A DNA stretch of 64,000 nt from Blastocladiella emersonii ATCC 22665 (taxonomy: Eukaryota; Blastocladiomycota; Blastocladiomycetes; Blastocladiales; Blastocladiaceae). Position numbers and translations under genes: made by a program. Of this stretch, positions 44,453 to 54,800 are shown in pieces. Location: assembly GCA_025594325.1 (NCBI GenBank), contig JANHCV010000014.1, forward strand, positions 186,001 through 250,000, in the 5' to 3' direction. The notes beneath the pieces are model-generated. The model had not been told where the DNA came from, ran no database searches, and saw nothing but the letters and a program-made list of their open reading frames with translations. How positions within the stretch are numbered: position 1 is the stretch's first letter; each line of letters opens with the position of its first letter.

Positions 44453-47125
44453 TTATGACGAGTTTAACTGTCGAAGCCGCATTCCCTGCTCAAGCACGCG
44501 CAGCCCACGGTATTCGCACTCGCTGCGCATCATCGCGCAGAACTCGTTGCTGCGAGCCGTGGCCCCGGCCGCCGTGAACAGCTCCGCAAGTACCTCGTTC
44601 CGCTTGACGAAATGACTTTGGTACTGGTCCAGCACAACGCAGGCCGCCGCGAGAAGCCACGACGGCGAGCGCAGCCCGTCGAGAGCGCCGCTAGGGAGCA
44701 TGCGCCAGATTCCGCGCGTGCTCGTCACGCTCACGCGCAAGAGATCGTTGACGACGAGCGACGGCGACGCGCGGTGCAGCTCCGCAATGATCCACGCGGT
44801 GCAGGATCGAAGTCCGCGTTGGCCGTTGGAGCCTGCGAAATTGGCCATGACAACGGCCTCGGGCGAAAGAAGCCGCCGGGTTGACTCGGGGAACGAGGTA
44901 AGCGCTGGCGTAAACCCAGGAATCTTGGTGAGCAGCGAGCGCACGGCAAACTGCCACGGGGCCAACCGCGGGTCGCCCTTGGTACAGGGAATCGCGAGCG
45001 TGTTCACCACGGAAAGCGATTCAGCGGCCGACGCGTAGCAGCCGACTGGCAGGGACCATTGCGAGCACCACCCGCCGCGCATGATCCAAGAGCGCGTGCG
45101 CGGGCTCATGGGAAGCGAGTCGAAGAACGCGAATGGCGACCACGCGCTCGGCTTGCTTGTCGCAGCGCGGACGCGCGGGTGCAGCAGTGCGTGCATGTAC
45201 CAGTGCGCGCGCGGCGAGTTGGTAACAAACCGCCGCTCGGCGAGATACTCGAGGGCGAGGTCGTGGCTGGGCGACATAGCGAGCAGCGAGACCAGAAGCT
45301 GTCCGAAAAGCACGCCGAAGTCGTCGTCTGCGCAAGCCTGCGACTCCGTTTCCTGGTCGTCCATGCGACGTTCATCAGCGAGCATCTGGTCGTACATGCG
45401 AAAGACCGCGACGGGGCTAATGTAAACGGCCAAGAACAAGAGCACCGGGTTGAGCAGCTTCAAGTCACAGAGGAGCGGCAACGCGGATGTGAAGAGAATG
45501 TCGCTTGACAAAACCCCGCGCGAAATGGCGAGCGCAAAGAGAGTGCAAATGTCCTTGGCGTGGGTCTCGACGACGAGTAGCGTGGGCGTCGCATGCTCGT
45601 CGCGCTCTGCAAAGGACGTCAGTGCGCAGCGGAACACTACACGAGCGACACCTGTTAGACTCTCGCGCGATCATGTAAATTGTACGAGTAGATCACGTAC
45701 CCTCGCGACAAACGGCAGCCAAACTCTTCTGCGGGATGCTGCCAAGTACCTTGTCCAAGTACGGATCCCCAGCTTCAATCAGCCTCCACACAGCCAACGA
45801 AAGAAGCTGATCGTCAAACATGCCACACACAATGTGAAGCCCAAGGACCCAGTTCTCGCTCCTGTACCGGTCGTCACGGATGATCTTCAACACATTCGTG
45901 TAGCATTCGGAGAAGTCCAGGGCAAGCTCTTGCCGGTCCGGCCACGGGAGCGCCGCGACCAAATCGGCGTAGCCAAACTCGTCAAGGAGAGGTATGACAC
46001 GGCCGTCCTCGATCGTGTCCGCAAGCAGCTTGACCATCCACCACGCTCGGTCGCGGCTGAAGATCTTGGGGTCGCCAAAGAACCAGCGCAGCGTTTTCGT
46101 GTAGATTTCCACTGGAAGCTTCTTGTGCACTTGGCCCCCCTCCATGCAATACAAGAATCCGAGCTGGTCGACGCGGAGGGTAGCAGCGGCTTTATCCAGG
46201 CCGTACTTGGGGGTCTCGAGCAGGGCAAGCATGTCGTAGCGCCACCGGCGGAAGCAGACGAGGAGAAGGTACTCGAGGAGCGAGATTGGTTTGTTGGTAT
46301 TTATGGTCGGATCGAGCAGGTCACCAAGCCACAGGGATACCTTGGGACAGGCCTCCACATCCAAGTCGATCCAGTCGCGAATGACGAGTCCGGTGGACGT
46401 CAACTCGTTGCGGGAAAGGAGACAATCGAGAATCATCGCGAGTTCCGCGGGCTGGCCGACGGCCGCGAGGAAACACGCCAGTTGGTAAATGGTGTCGAGA
46501 TGCGACGAGCGAGTGTTGACATTCAGGGTGATGCGTTTGCAAAAATGGGCAAGAAAGACCTCGTTCATGGGTGTTGCGAGTGGGCCGGGGCCAGGGGTCG
46601 GAGACATCACGTGTGGTGCTGCCGATCACCGCTTCGATCAACGCCACTACTCCGCTGCATCGGGTTTGTTCTGTTCTATTTGAGGGAGTGATAAACACCA
46701 TGATCTTGTCTTGTGCGACCAAAGGACTTGCTGCATTCAACAATGGGATGAGCGCGCGGACCCCACGCGGGGCACCGAACGCCCGGCTTCGTAGACACGC
46801 CAAATCGTTCCAAACTATAGTTGCGGCGCGCGAAGCTCTTCAAGTACTCGTCCAGCGGGAGAGCGTCGCTCAGCTTGATCGTCGGTACGGAGTCAAACCA
46901 AAGGAATACATCCCCGTCCCAGCCGCCAAGTTCACGGTTAAGCATGACCGTGCACCGGTAGACCCACTGCGTTGTCGGACCGGCGACGATCTCGGCGAAC
47001 CCGCGGGTGGAAGTCGGGATCACGTCGCGCGGAGCGGCAAGTCGAAGGACGTGCGCGACGAGCTCGGCCGGGAGATCGGAAAGGTATAAATGCGTGGAAT
47101 CCGGTTCAATGCATGGAGATTTCAT
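44453..47125 (-). pseudogene. Family copy G: F-box-like member disrupted by a solo LTR
   Basis: The start at 47125 (MKSPCIEPDSTHLYLSDLPA, then ELVAHVLRLAAPRD) and all family blocks are present, with the conserved phase-1 intron at 45637-45700 (64 nt, GTACGT...TGTAG) and exon 2 ending at 44453 (RSECEYRGLRVL...). In exon 1, after CPAWGPRAHP, a 171-bp insertion with a 5-bp duplication (46572-46742) adds 176 bp, shifts the frame and brings a stop. Downstream the family sequence resumes exactly at PMNEVFLAHFCKR. Apart from this insertion the reading frame is clean, so the gene was probably functional until recently. A shortened product from an internal Met is possible. Confidence 0.85.
46572..46742. 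mobile_element. Solo-LTR-like insertion, 171 bp, inside family copy G
   Basis: The insertion starts TGTTG and ends CAACA (the TG...CA termini of retrotransposon LTRs) and is flanked by ATGGG on both sides (46567-46571 and 46743-46747), a 5-bp target-site duplication. Removing the insertion and one ATGGG restores the sequence found in genes E and F at this site (HPMNE / HPLNE). No coding region is present, so this is most simply a solo LTR left by recombination between the two LTRs of a full element. Orientation cannot be set from the termini alone. Confidence 0.85.
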
Positions 47126-47209
47126 TGCAGGTAGGTCTATCATGGTTTCAGTGAGGAGCACGGTTTGTCGGCGAGGGGAGGAGAGAGGAAAGCGACTGAA
47201 GTGGCTGAG

Positions 47210-47232
47210 TCGCATCAGCTGATGCCAACCTG
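47210..47232 (-). promoter_or_regulatory. Family promoter motif upstream of copy G
   Basis: TCGCATCAGCTGATGCCAAC on the plus strand lies about 87 bp upstream of the ATG at 47125. The palindromic core GCATCAGCTGATGC is perfect. Confidence 0.6.
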
Positions 47233-47486
47233 CGCGTCGATCTTCTCCTCTCCCTCGCTCTGTGGCCTCTGTATTGACATGAATGCATGGTTGACTATGT
47301 GCAAGTCGTGATTTATGATGCTAGGTTGAGTCTGCCGCATCCTTGAGTTTGAGCGAACCAGAGGAGTGTGTGTTGACAACGGTGTTCCTGGGCCCGCACG
47401 CGGCGCCCTGTTCCCGCTCCGCAACCCCACCCCACGATCATTGAAGACATCACCGCCACTCATCGCAACAAACCAAACGGCACACC
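47233..47486. other. Intergenic region upstream of the split-start gene
   Basis: This divergent intergenic stretch between copy G and the small gene at 47487 shows no coding features. Confidence 0.35.
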
Positions 47487-47928
47487 ATGTAAGCATCCAC
47501 GAACCCCTCGCCCTCATCACCCACACTCACCCTGCCTCCTCAGGTCCGCCCTCCTCCCGCGGTTCGAATACCTCGTAAGCCGGCGCTTCGACGTGGGCCT
47601 GGCCATGACGGCCGCGACACTCGGCTACCTGTCGCACGAGCGCGACACGCACCGGTCGAACCCGCAGGACCGGCTGATCCCGCTGGCGCGCGCACGGCTC
47701 GCTGTGGCGTGGCCCGCGGGCGCAGCCGCCGTAGACGCGGCCGAGGCGCGGTGGGAGCAGGTCGCGGCGTCGTTCCGCCCGGCGCCACGGGCTGCCAAGG
47801 AAGAACCTTCGCGGTTCACGCTGGGCGGCGGCAAGGCACAGGAGGAAGAGGAGGACGAGGCGGCGGTGCTCGCGCAGTGGATGCAGGCGATCGAGGTCAA
47901 GGACGAGGTCAAGAGCAGTAGTAGCTAA
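47487..47928 (+). CDS. Small conserved-looking protein; start codon split by an intron
   Basis: The reading frame 47544-47928 begins with G TCC GCC directly after a CTCCTCAG acceptor and has no usable upstream ATG in frame. A donor GTAAGC at 47489 follows ACACCAT, so splicing out 47489-47543 (55 nt) joins AT to G and creates ATG TCC GCC. The product is 128 residues: SALLPRFEYLVSRRFDVGLA, then AMTAATLGYLSHERDTHRSN, an Ala-rich middle, and an acidic C-terminus (EEEEDEAAVLAQWMQA). I do not recognise the family. If the unspliced ATG were used, the next codon is TAA. A downstream Met at 47605 is the alternative start. Confidence 0.55.
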
Positions 47929-47968
47929 GGGTGTCGTTGTATAAACTAGAGTTGATGATGGTCTACGA

Positions 47969-49189
47969 TTAGGTTGGCTTCTCAGGCTGCTCGGGAACCG
48001 ACTCGGCGGGCCAGATCGCGGTGCAGCGCAGGTGCAGGAGAAAGGCCGTGTGCGGGTTCGGGCGGTGCGTCGGGCGGCACACCCAGTCGCCGAACGGCGG
48101 CGTGTCGGGTGTCACCGCGGGCTCCTGCGCGTCTTCAGGTGCGACAGCGGGCTCGCCCTCCGAAGCAGCCGTCTCGCCCTCAGACGCGGCAGCAGCCGTC
48201 TCGCGGCGACGTTCGGGCCACTTGATGGCGACGGGCTTGAGCTCCCACTCGCGGTGGTCGACCTCGATACACTTTTCGAGCGCGAGCGGCGCCCTCGCCG
48301 CCCGCACCGCATGCAGAACCCGTAACGCCTGTGTGATCGAGGGGACGTAGACGACGACCGACGCGTCCGGCCGCAGCACCCGCGCCACGTCCGCGACGAG
48401 GTCCCACGGGCTGAGCAGGTCGAGGACGACGCCGTCGACCGACTGCGGCGGGAGCTGCGGGAGGAGCTCGGCGACGTCGCCCGTCGCGAACGTGACGCGG
48501 TCGCGCAGGGCCGCGCGGCGGAACCGGTGCACGAACTTGGCGGCGTGTGTCGAGTGTGCCTTGCGCAGGTCGACGGACAGGACGCGGCCTTCGGGCCCGA
48601 CGGCCGCGGCGAGGTAGAGGGTCAGGCCGCCGGTCCCCGTGCCGGCCTCGAGCACGGTCGCGGAGGGCGGCAGGTCCAGCAGGTCGACGATGGCGGACGC
48701 GTCGCGCGGGTAGATGGGCGTCGCGATGCGCGGGGCCATGAGCACGTCTACGATCGGGTCGTCAGACACGGCTTGTGAGTTCAAGCAGAGAAATCACGCA
48801 CACTCCTCCATGGTCGGGTAATGCAGCGCGAGCTCGTGGCCCTTATGGTTCTTGACGCGGTCGCGCGGGCGCTTGCCAACGATGGCGGCGTGCGGCAGCT
48901 CGCCCGTCTCGCTCGAGAACTTGCCGTCGGCCCACAGCGCGGTCGTCAGCCGCCGGTTGCCCGTGCGCACGTTGCGCACCAGCACCACGTCGCCGTACGC
49001 GAACCGCTGCGGGGCCGGTGTCGGGAGGGCTGCGAGGAATTCGGCGAGCGGGTCCTTGGCGGGTTCATCGGTGGTGGGCACAGTGGGTGCGGCGGTGGAC
49101 GACCACCGTCGATGAAGGAGAGCGCGCGGCGCGAAGGCGGCGGTCCTCCGCGTAAGGCCGCTGAGCATGGGCCGAGCGATGCGTTGCAT
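47969..49189 (-). CDS. TRMT61B: tRNA (adenine-N1)-methyltransferase, TRM61/TRMT61B type, probably mitochondrial
   Basis: Exons 49189-48802 and 48747-47969 flank a 54-nt intron (GTGCGT...CGTAG), giving 388 residues. The join restores PTMEEYVLMAPRIATPIYPR, the family hallmark before the methyltransferase fold. The SAM motif is VLEAGTGTGGLTLYLAAAVG, followed by the acidic RVLSVDLRKAHSTHAAKF and the motif IV region VVLDLLSPW (the family usually has DLPxPW). The N-terminal 30 residues (MQRIARPMLSGLTRRTAAFA, then HRRWSS) look like a mitochondrial presequence, which favours the mitochondrial TRMT61B-type enzyme over nuclear Trm61 (m1A58). An acidic Glu/Ala-rich insert lies near the C-terminus. It is divergent from the sorting nexin gene. 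Confidence 0.85.
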
Positions 49190-49369
49190 AGAGTCTAACC
49201 AGGTCGTTAGCCTGCTTCACGGCCGCGATGGGGGTGCAGGCCTCCCAAGTCGGCGCACGTGCGGCCGGCTCGCGCGCCGCGTCGCTCTCCGCTCGGCGCG
49301 CCGCCGCCAACGATTCCTCTCTCTCTCCCTCCCGCCAGTCTTGGCACCCACACCCGACGAACACAAACC

Positions 49370-51673
49370 ATGGACTCGACCGACCGCCGCACCGGCAGCG
49401 CGAGCGCGGGCAGCGGCAGCGACCTGTCGGGCTTCGCCTCGAGCGGGTTCCACGACGCCGACGACGTGCTCGGCAACCCGTTCGGCGGCGCCAACCCGTT
49501 CGCCGACCTGCCCAGCAGCTCGCCGTCGCCCGCGACTGCCGCGCCCGGCGCGATCCCGGGCATGCCGGCCACGCGTATGTTGTTGCTGTGAGAGTGGGGG
49601 AACGACTCGGTTGCTGACGCTGTGTTCGGGATGTGTAGTCGGCGGCACACCGAGCCCCGTCCCCGCCGTCCCCGAGCTCGAGTCGGGCTTTGCCGAAGTC
49701 GTCGCCATTTCCGAACCTGCGCCGCCCGCACCCGCACCCGTAGCGGAACCCGCCGCCGCACCAACCCCGGCCCCGTCGCTCCCGGCACCCATCAAGACCT
49801 CGACGCCGCCCATGACCGCCGACGCGTCGCGCACGTCTTCTCAAACCTCGCTCGCTACGGGCACCTTCACGCCGCGGTCGCGCCCGGGCGTCGCGACCCC
49901 CGTCCTGCGCCGGTCCATGTCCGCGCTCGCCGTGCACGACCCGCTGCTCAACCCGCTCGCCGCTGCCACTTCCGCACCCTCGCCTACCGCCGCTCCGCTC
50001 GCGAGCGCGACCACATCCGTGAGCCGGACCGAGGCGGGCCGCGGTAGTGCATTGCCGACGCCGGGCGCCGCGTCGCCGAGCGCGTCGACGCGCGGGTTGC
50101 CCGGGACGCCGGTCCCGCCGACGCCCGCGAGCGTTGCGCCACCGACGACGGGCACCGGGACCGTGTCGCCGCCGCCACAACAGGTCGGAACGCTGCGCAA
50201 GTCGCGCGGGCCCATGTCGTTCTCGCAGGCGCAGCTGCAGGTCCCGAGCCTCGCCGCCTCGCCCTTCACGATCGCCGTGTCCGACCCGACCAAGGTCGGC
50301 GAGGGGCTGTCCCCGTTTGTCGTGTACAAGGTGTCGACCAAGGTACTTTTTCGGGGCTTTCACTCCCCTCCATCCACGCTAACTCTCCCGCCCGCCTGGT
50401 AGACAACGATGCCCGGCTTCCGCGCCGACTCGGCCGTGTCGCGGCGGTACTCCGAGTTCCTGCGGCTGGCGCACCACCTCGCGGGCACGTACCCGGGGTT
50501 CGTCGTGCCGGGTCTGCCCGAGAAGCAGGCGATTGGCCGGTTCCAGGAGGATTTCGTGGAAGCGCGCCGTGTCGGGCTCCAGCTGTTCCTCCGCAAGATC
50601 GCCGCGCACCCGGTCTTTTCCGGGGATGACGTGTTCAAGGTGTTTCTCGAGGCGGACGCGTTCAAGGAGGAGGTACGTGTCGCGGGAGTGTGGGAGTAGG
50701 GTGGGGCTGACTTGTAGGATGCGCGTAGCTCGTCCCCGACCGCCCGCCAGCACCGCCCGCCAAGAGCAAGATGGCCGAGGTCGATCCGGTACGCCTTCTC
50801 CCCTCTCTCACCCGCACCCACCTCACCCTCTTACTCACCCTCCCTCTCACGCGTCCAGTGGTTCGAGGAACGCCGCCGGCAGCTGGACCAGTTCGAGGCA
50901 CAGGTCAAGTCCATGTTCAAATCCCTCGAGTCCCTGTCGTCGTGCGTGCGCGACGTGGCCACGGCGCATTTCGCCATGGGCGACACGATCCAGATGATGG
51001 CCGAGATCGAGGCCCCCGTGCCCATGGGCCAGCGGCTCGAGAAGCTAGGCGAGCTGCACAAGCGCGCCCGCGATATCATGTACGCCATGGCGGCCCTGGA
51101 TATCGGGCATCTCGAGGCCGCCCTGGATGACCAGATGCGCACGATTGGCGCGATGCGGGTACGCGGCGATGGTGTGTGCGAAGGGAGGCGGGTTGGCTGA
51201 CGAGTGGGGGATGTGTAGGCAGCGATGCAGGTCCGCGCCAACGCGCACGCGCAGTGGATGGCGCTCGACGCGGCGCTCCGCAAGAAGATGGGCACGCTGT
51301 CCAAGTCGCGGTTCGAGCAGCCCGCGATCAAGTCCGAGGTCGAGGACGTGCGTTGCGCTCCGCTCGCTCTCCATCAGGTTCCTCGCACTGACACCTCACG
51401 TGTAGCTCAAGTCGCAGGTTGCGGCGGCGCAAGTCTCGTTCGACCGCATCTCGCAGACGCTGCGGTCCGAGCTCGAGCGGCTCGACATTGACCGCGTGCA
51501 CGAGCTGTCCATCTCGATCCAGGCCATGGTCGACGCCATGTACGGCCACCAGCAGAGCGTACGTCTTCGCGGTGTTCTCCTTCTGGCCTCCATCTGACAA
51601 CCCCCCAAAAACGTAGATGGCCAACCTGTGGGACGACTTTCTCGAGTCGATGCCGGCCGTGTCCGCGGCGTAG
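49370..51673 (+). CDS. VPS5: PX-BAR sorting nexin (VPS5/SNX1-like)
   Basis: Eight exons: 49370-49574, 49639-50342, 50403-50672, 50729-50788, 50859-51158, 51219-51347, 51406-51558 and 51617-51673. All introns are 56-70 nt with GTAYG/GTGCG donors (GTACTT in the second intron), and the frame closes exactly to 625 residues. The N-terminal ~270 residues are Ser/Pro/Thr/Ala-rich and disordered. The PX domain follows (SPFTIAVSDPTKVGEGLSPF, VSRRYSEFLRLAHHLAGTYP, FVVPGLPEKQAIGRF, RRVGLQLFLRKIAAHPVF), with phosphoinositide-contact residues in RRYSEF and LPEK. The C-terminal BAR helices carry FEAQVKSMFKSLESLSSCV, MGDTIQMMAEIE and LRSELERLDIDRVHELSISI. The SNX1/2/Vps5 class works with retromer in endosome-to-Golgi retrieval. 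Confidence 0.85.
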
Positions 51674-51879
51674 CGCTGCGCGGGATCCCACAAACCACCA
51701 ACCAGTTTTGTGATTCTCTTTCAACACGCACTCTCATTTTTCACGCCGAGAACTGCGACGCGTCTCGGAACGCGGTCAGCTGACTGACGTCAACCAGGTG
51801 CCGAGCTTGCCGAGCGAGCGGGCCATCGCGTTCTCTCTTTCCCCCTCTCCCCGCTGAGTGAAGTTTATTACGTGATAGA

Positions 51880-54800
51880 ATGCCCATGCAACCCATGAAT
51901 CCGAGCCCGCCGGGGGCTCCCCCGAACCCGAAACCGACCGTCCGCATCGGCGACGTCGCCGTGGCGCTCGACGCGCCCGCCCATCCGCACCTCGTGCCGT
52001 ATGTCGCGCCCGAGGAGCTTGGGCTCGGTCCGGTATGCTTGCGGTGGTGTGGCTGTGACAGGGAGACGTGGGACTGATGACAGGTGAACTCGTAGCACGT
52101 CCGCAAGACGCTGCGCTGGATCATGCAAAAGGAGAAGCTCGGCCAGGACGTGTTCCTCATGGGGTACGCTGCCCTTCCCTCTGCTACGCCAAACCACGGC
52201 GAGCAAACCGCTAACCAACCCCCTCACGTAGCCCGCCCGGCTCGACGCGCCGCGCGCTCGCGTTCAAGTACGCGCAGCTGACGCAGCGCGAGGTCGAGTA
52301 CATCTGCATTTCGCGCGACGTGACCGAGGGCGACCTGAAGCAGCGGCGCGAGATCACCGCGGGCACCGCGACCTACATCGACCAGTGCTGCGTGCGCGCG
52401 GCGCGCCACGGCCGCATCCTGATCCTCGACGGCGTCCACAACTGCGAGCGCAACGTGCTCCCGCTCCTCAACAACCTGCTCGAGAACCGCGAGATGGCGC
52501 TAGAGGACGGATCGTTCCTCGTCCACGCCAAGCGGTACGCCGCGCTTGTCGAGCGGGATGCGGCGGTGGAGGGCGAGATGCGGCAGCGCAACCTGCACCC
52601 GGTCCACCCGCGCTTCTTCGTGATCGCCCTGGGGGTGCCCGTCCCGCCCTTTACCGGGTACCCGCTCGACCCGCCGTTCCGGTCGCGGTTCCAGGCGCGG
52701 TTCGTCGCCTCGGACCTCGCCAACGCCGACCGCGCCATGCACTGGGCCGCCGCGCGCGTGCCCGCCGTCCCGCGCGACGCGCTGCAAAAAGTCCTCGCCG
52801 TCGCCGCCGTCCTGCACGCGCAGTCCCCCGAAACGGACACCCGCGTCCCGCCGTGCACCGCGGACCCAGCCGTCGCCGCGCGCCTGCTCGCGGCCGGGCT
52901 CGCCCCCGCACACGTCCTCGCGATGCTGTACCCGTGGGCAACGATGCCGACGACCGACGACCATACCCGCAACGTCCTCGAGAGCGTCATGCGCCGGTTC
53001 GGCATGTCGTGGGACCACGCGCGCGATACCGCGTCGATTGCGCCCGCGCTCGCTGCCAAGGCGGCGACCGCAGCGCCCGGTTTGACGCCGTGGGTCGCGA
53101 CCCCGAGCTTCGCCATCGCCCTCGCGCAGCTCCACGCCGCGCACGCCGCGGGCCTCGACGCGTGCGTGGTCGGCGCCAAGGGCGGCGGGAAATCGCGGCT
53201 CGTGCGCCAGTTCGTCGCGCAGCTCGGGCAGGTCGCGGTGCTCGTCCCCGTGTACCGCGACATGTCGGCGCGCGACCTGCTGCAGCGGCGCGCGACGACG
53301 CCCGCGGGCGATACCGTGTGGGAAGACGCGCCGCTCGTGGCGGCGATGCGCGAGGGCAAGGTCGCGGTGCTCGACGGCGTCGAGGCGCTCCAGCACGGGA
53401 GTTTGGGGACGCTCGAGCGGATTGTAAGTAACCGGTCCGCGGTTTTACCGGATGGGACCGTGTTTGTTAGTGCTCGGCATGTCGAGGCGGACCCGAGGGT
53501 GCGGCCCGATGGGCGCGCAGTCGTCGTCGTGCACCCGGCGTTCCGCCTCGTCGCGATCGCGCGGACCACGGTGCCCGGCGGTTCCGGCGCGGCGACCAGG
53601 ACGTGGGTGTCCCCCGAAGCCGCGGCCCTTTTCCCGTACATCGTCCTGCCCTCGCTCCCGTGCGCCGAGGAAATGGCGGTCGTCCGCGCACTCGTGCCCG
53701 GCGTGCGCGAGCCCGTCCTCGCGACGCTGGCCGCAGTCGCCGCCGAGCTCAACGCGAGCCACGACGAGGTGCGCGCGCTCGCCCACGCGTTGTCGCTGCG
53801 CCAGCTCGTCAAGATCGCGCGCCACGTCACGCAGTACCCGCGCGACGACGTACACGCGCTCGTCCTGCGCGTCACGATGGCCGGGTTCTCGCCCGCCGCG
53901 GTCCGCGAGCAGCTCGACGGGATCCTCGCCAGGCACGGGATCGTGCCGCGCCGCCGTCGTGGTGGGGTCGCGGGCGGCGAGGATGGCGAGGTGATTGCGC
54001 TGACGGAGATCGGCGGCGAGCTCGACATCGGTGGCGTGCGCGCGCCCATCAAGCAAGATGCCGACCCGCTGCTGATCCCGAGCACGCTGTTCTACGAGAA
54101 CCCGCGGCAGCTGCTCGTCCTGCGCGACGTGCTCAAGGACTGGGCCGCCGGGTCGCACCTGCTCCTGTGCGGCGCGCAGGGGCTGGGCAAGAACAAGATG
54201 ATCGACTACCTTCTCATGAAGCTGCGCCGCGAGCGGCAGTACATCCAGCTGCACCGCGATACCACCGTCCAGTCGCTGACCGCGGTCCCCGAGATCCGCG
54301 GCGGGGTCCTGTCGTACGCCGACTCGCCGCTCGTCGTCGCCGCGCGCGAGGGGCATGTGCTGGTTGTAGACGAGGCCGATAAGGCGCCCACGCACGTCAC
54401 GGCGATCCTCAAGTCGCTCGTCGAGGACGGCGAGATGCGTTTGGGCGACGGCCGCCGCATCGTGCCCCGTTCTGGGGACGCGGCGCCCGGCGATATCGTC
54501 CTGCACCCGTCGTTCCTGCTGGTCGCGCTCGCGAACCGGCCCGGGTTCCCGTTCCTCGGCAACGACTTCTTCCACGAGTGCGGCGACGTGTTCGCGTGCC
54601 ACGCCGTCGACAACCCGGACGTGGCGAGCGAGATCGCGATGCTGGCGCAGTACGCGCCGTCGGTCCCGCTGCCCGTCCTCGACCGCGTCGCGCGCGCGTT
54701 CGCCGAGCTGCGCGACCAGGCGCAGGCGGGCAACCTCGCGTACCCGTACTCGACGCGCGAGATCGTCGGGATTGTCCGCCACCTCGCCGCGTTCCCCGAC

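Noticed and set aside
46572-46742. Insertion in copy G read as an ordinary intron
   Set aside because: It lacks GT-AG ends at the homology break and has TG...CA termini with a 5-bp duplication; E and F have no intron there.
48772-48801. A 30-nt intron in the TRM61 gene (acceptor ACAAG)
   Set aside because: The 54-nt alternative (acceptor CGTAG at 48748) fits local intron size and restores the family motif EEYVLMAPRIATPIYP.
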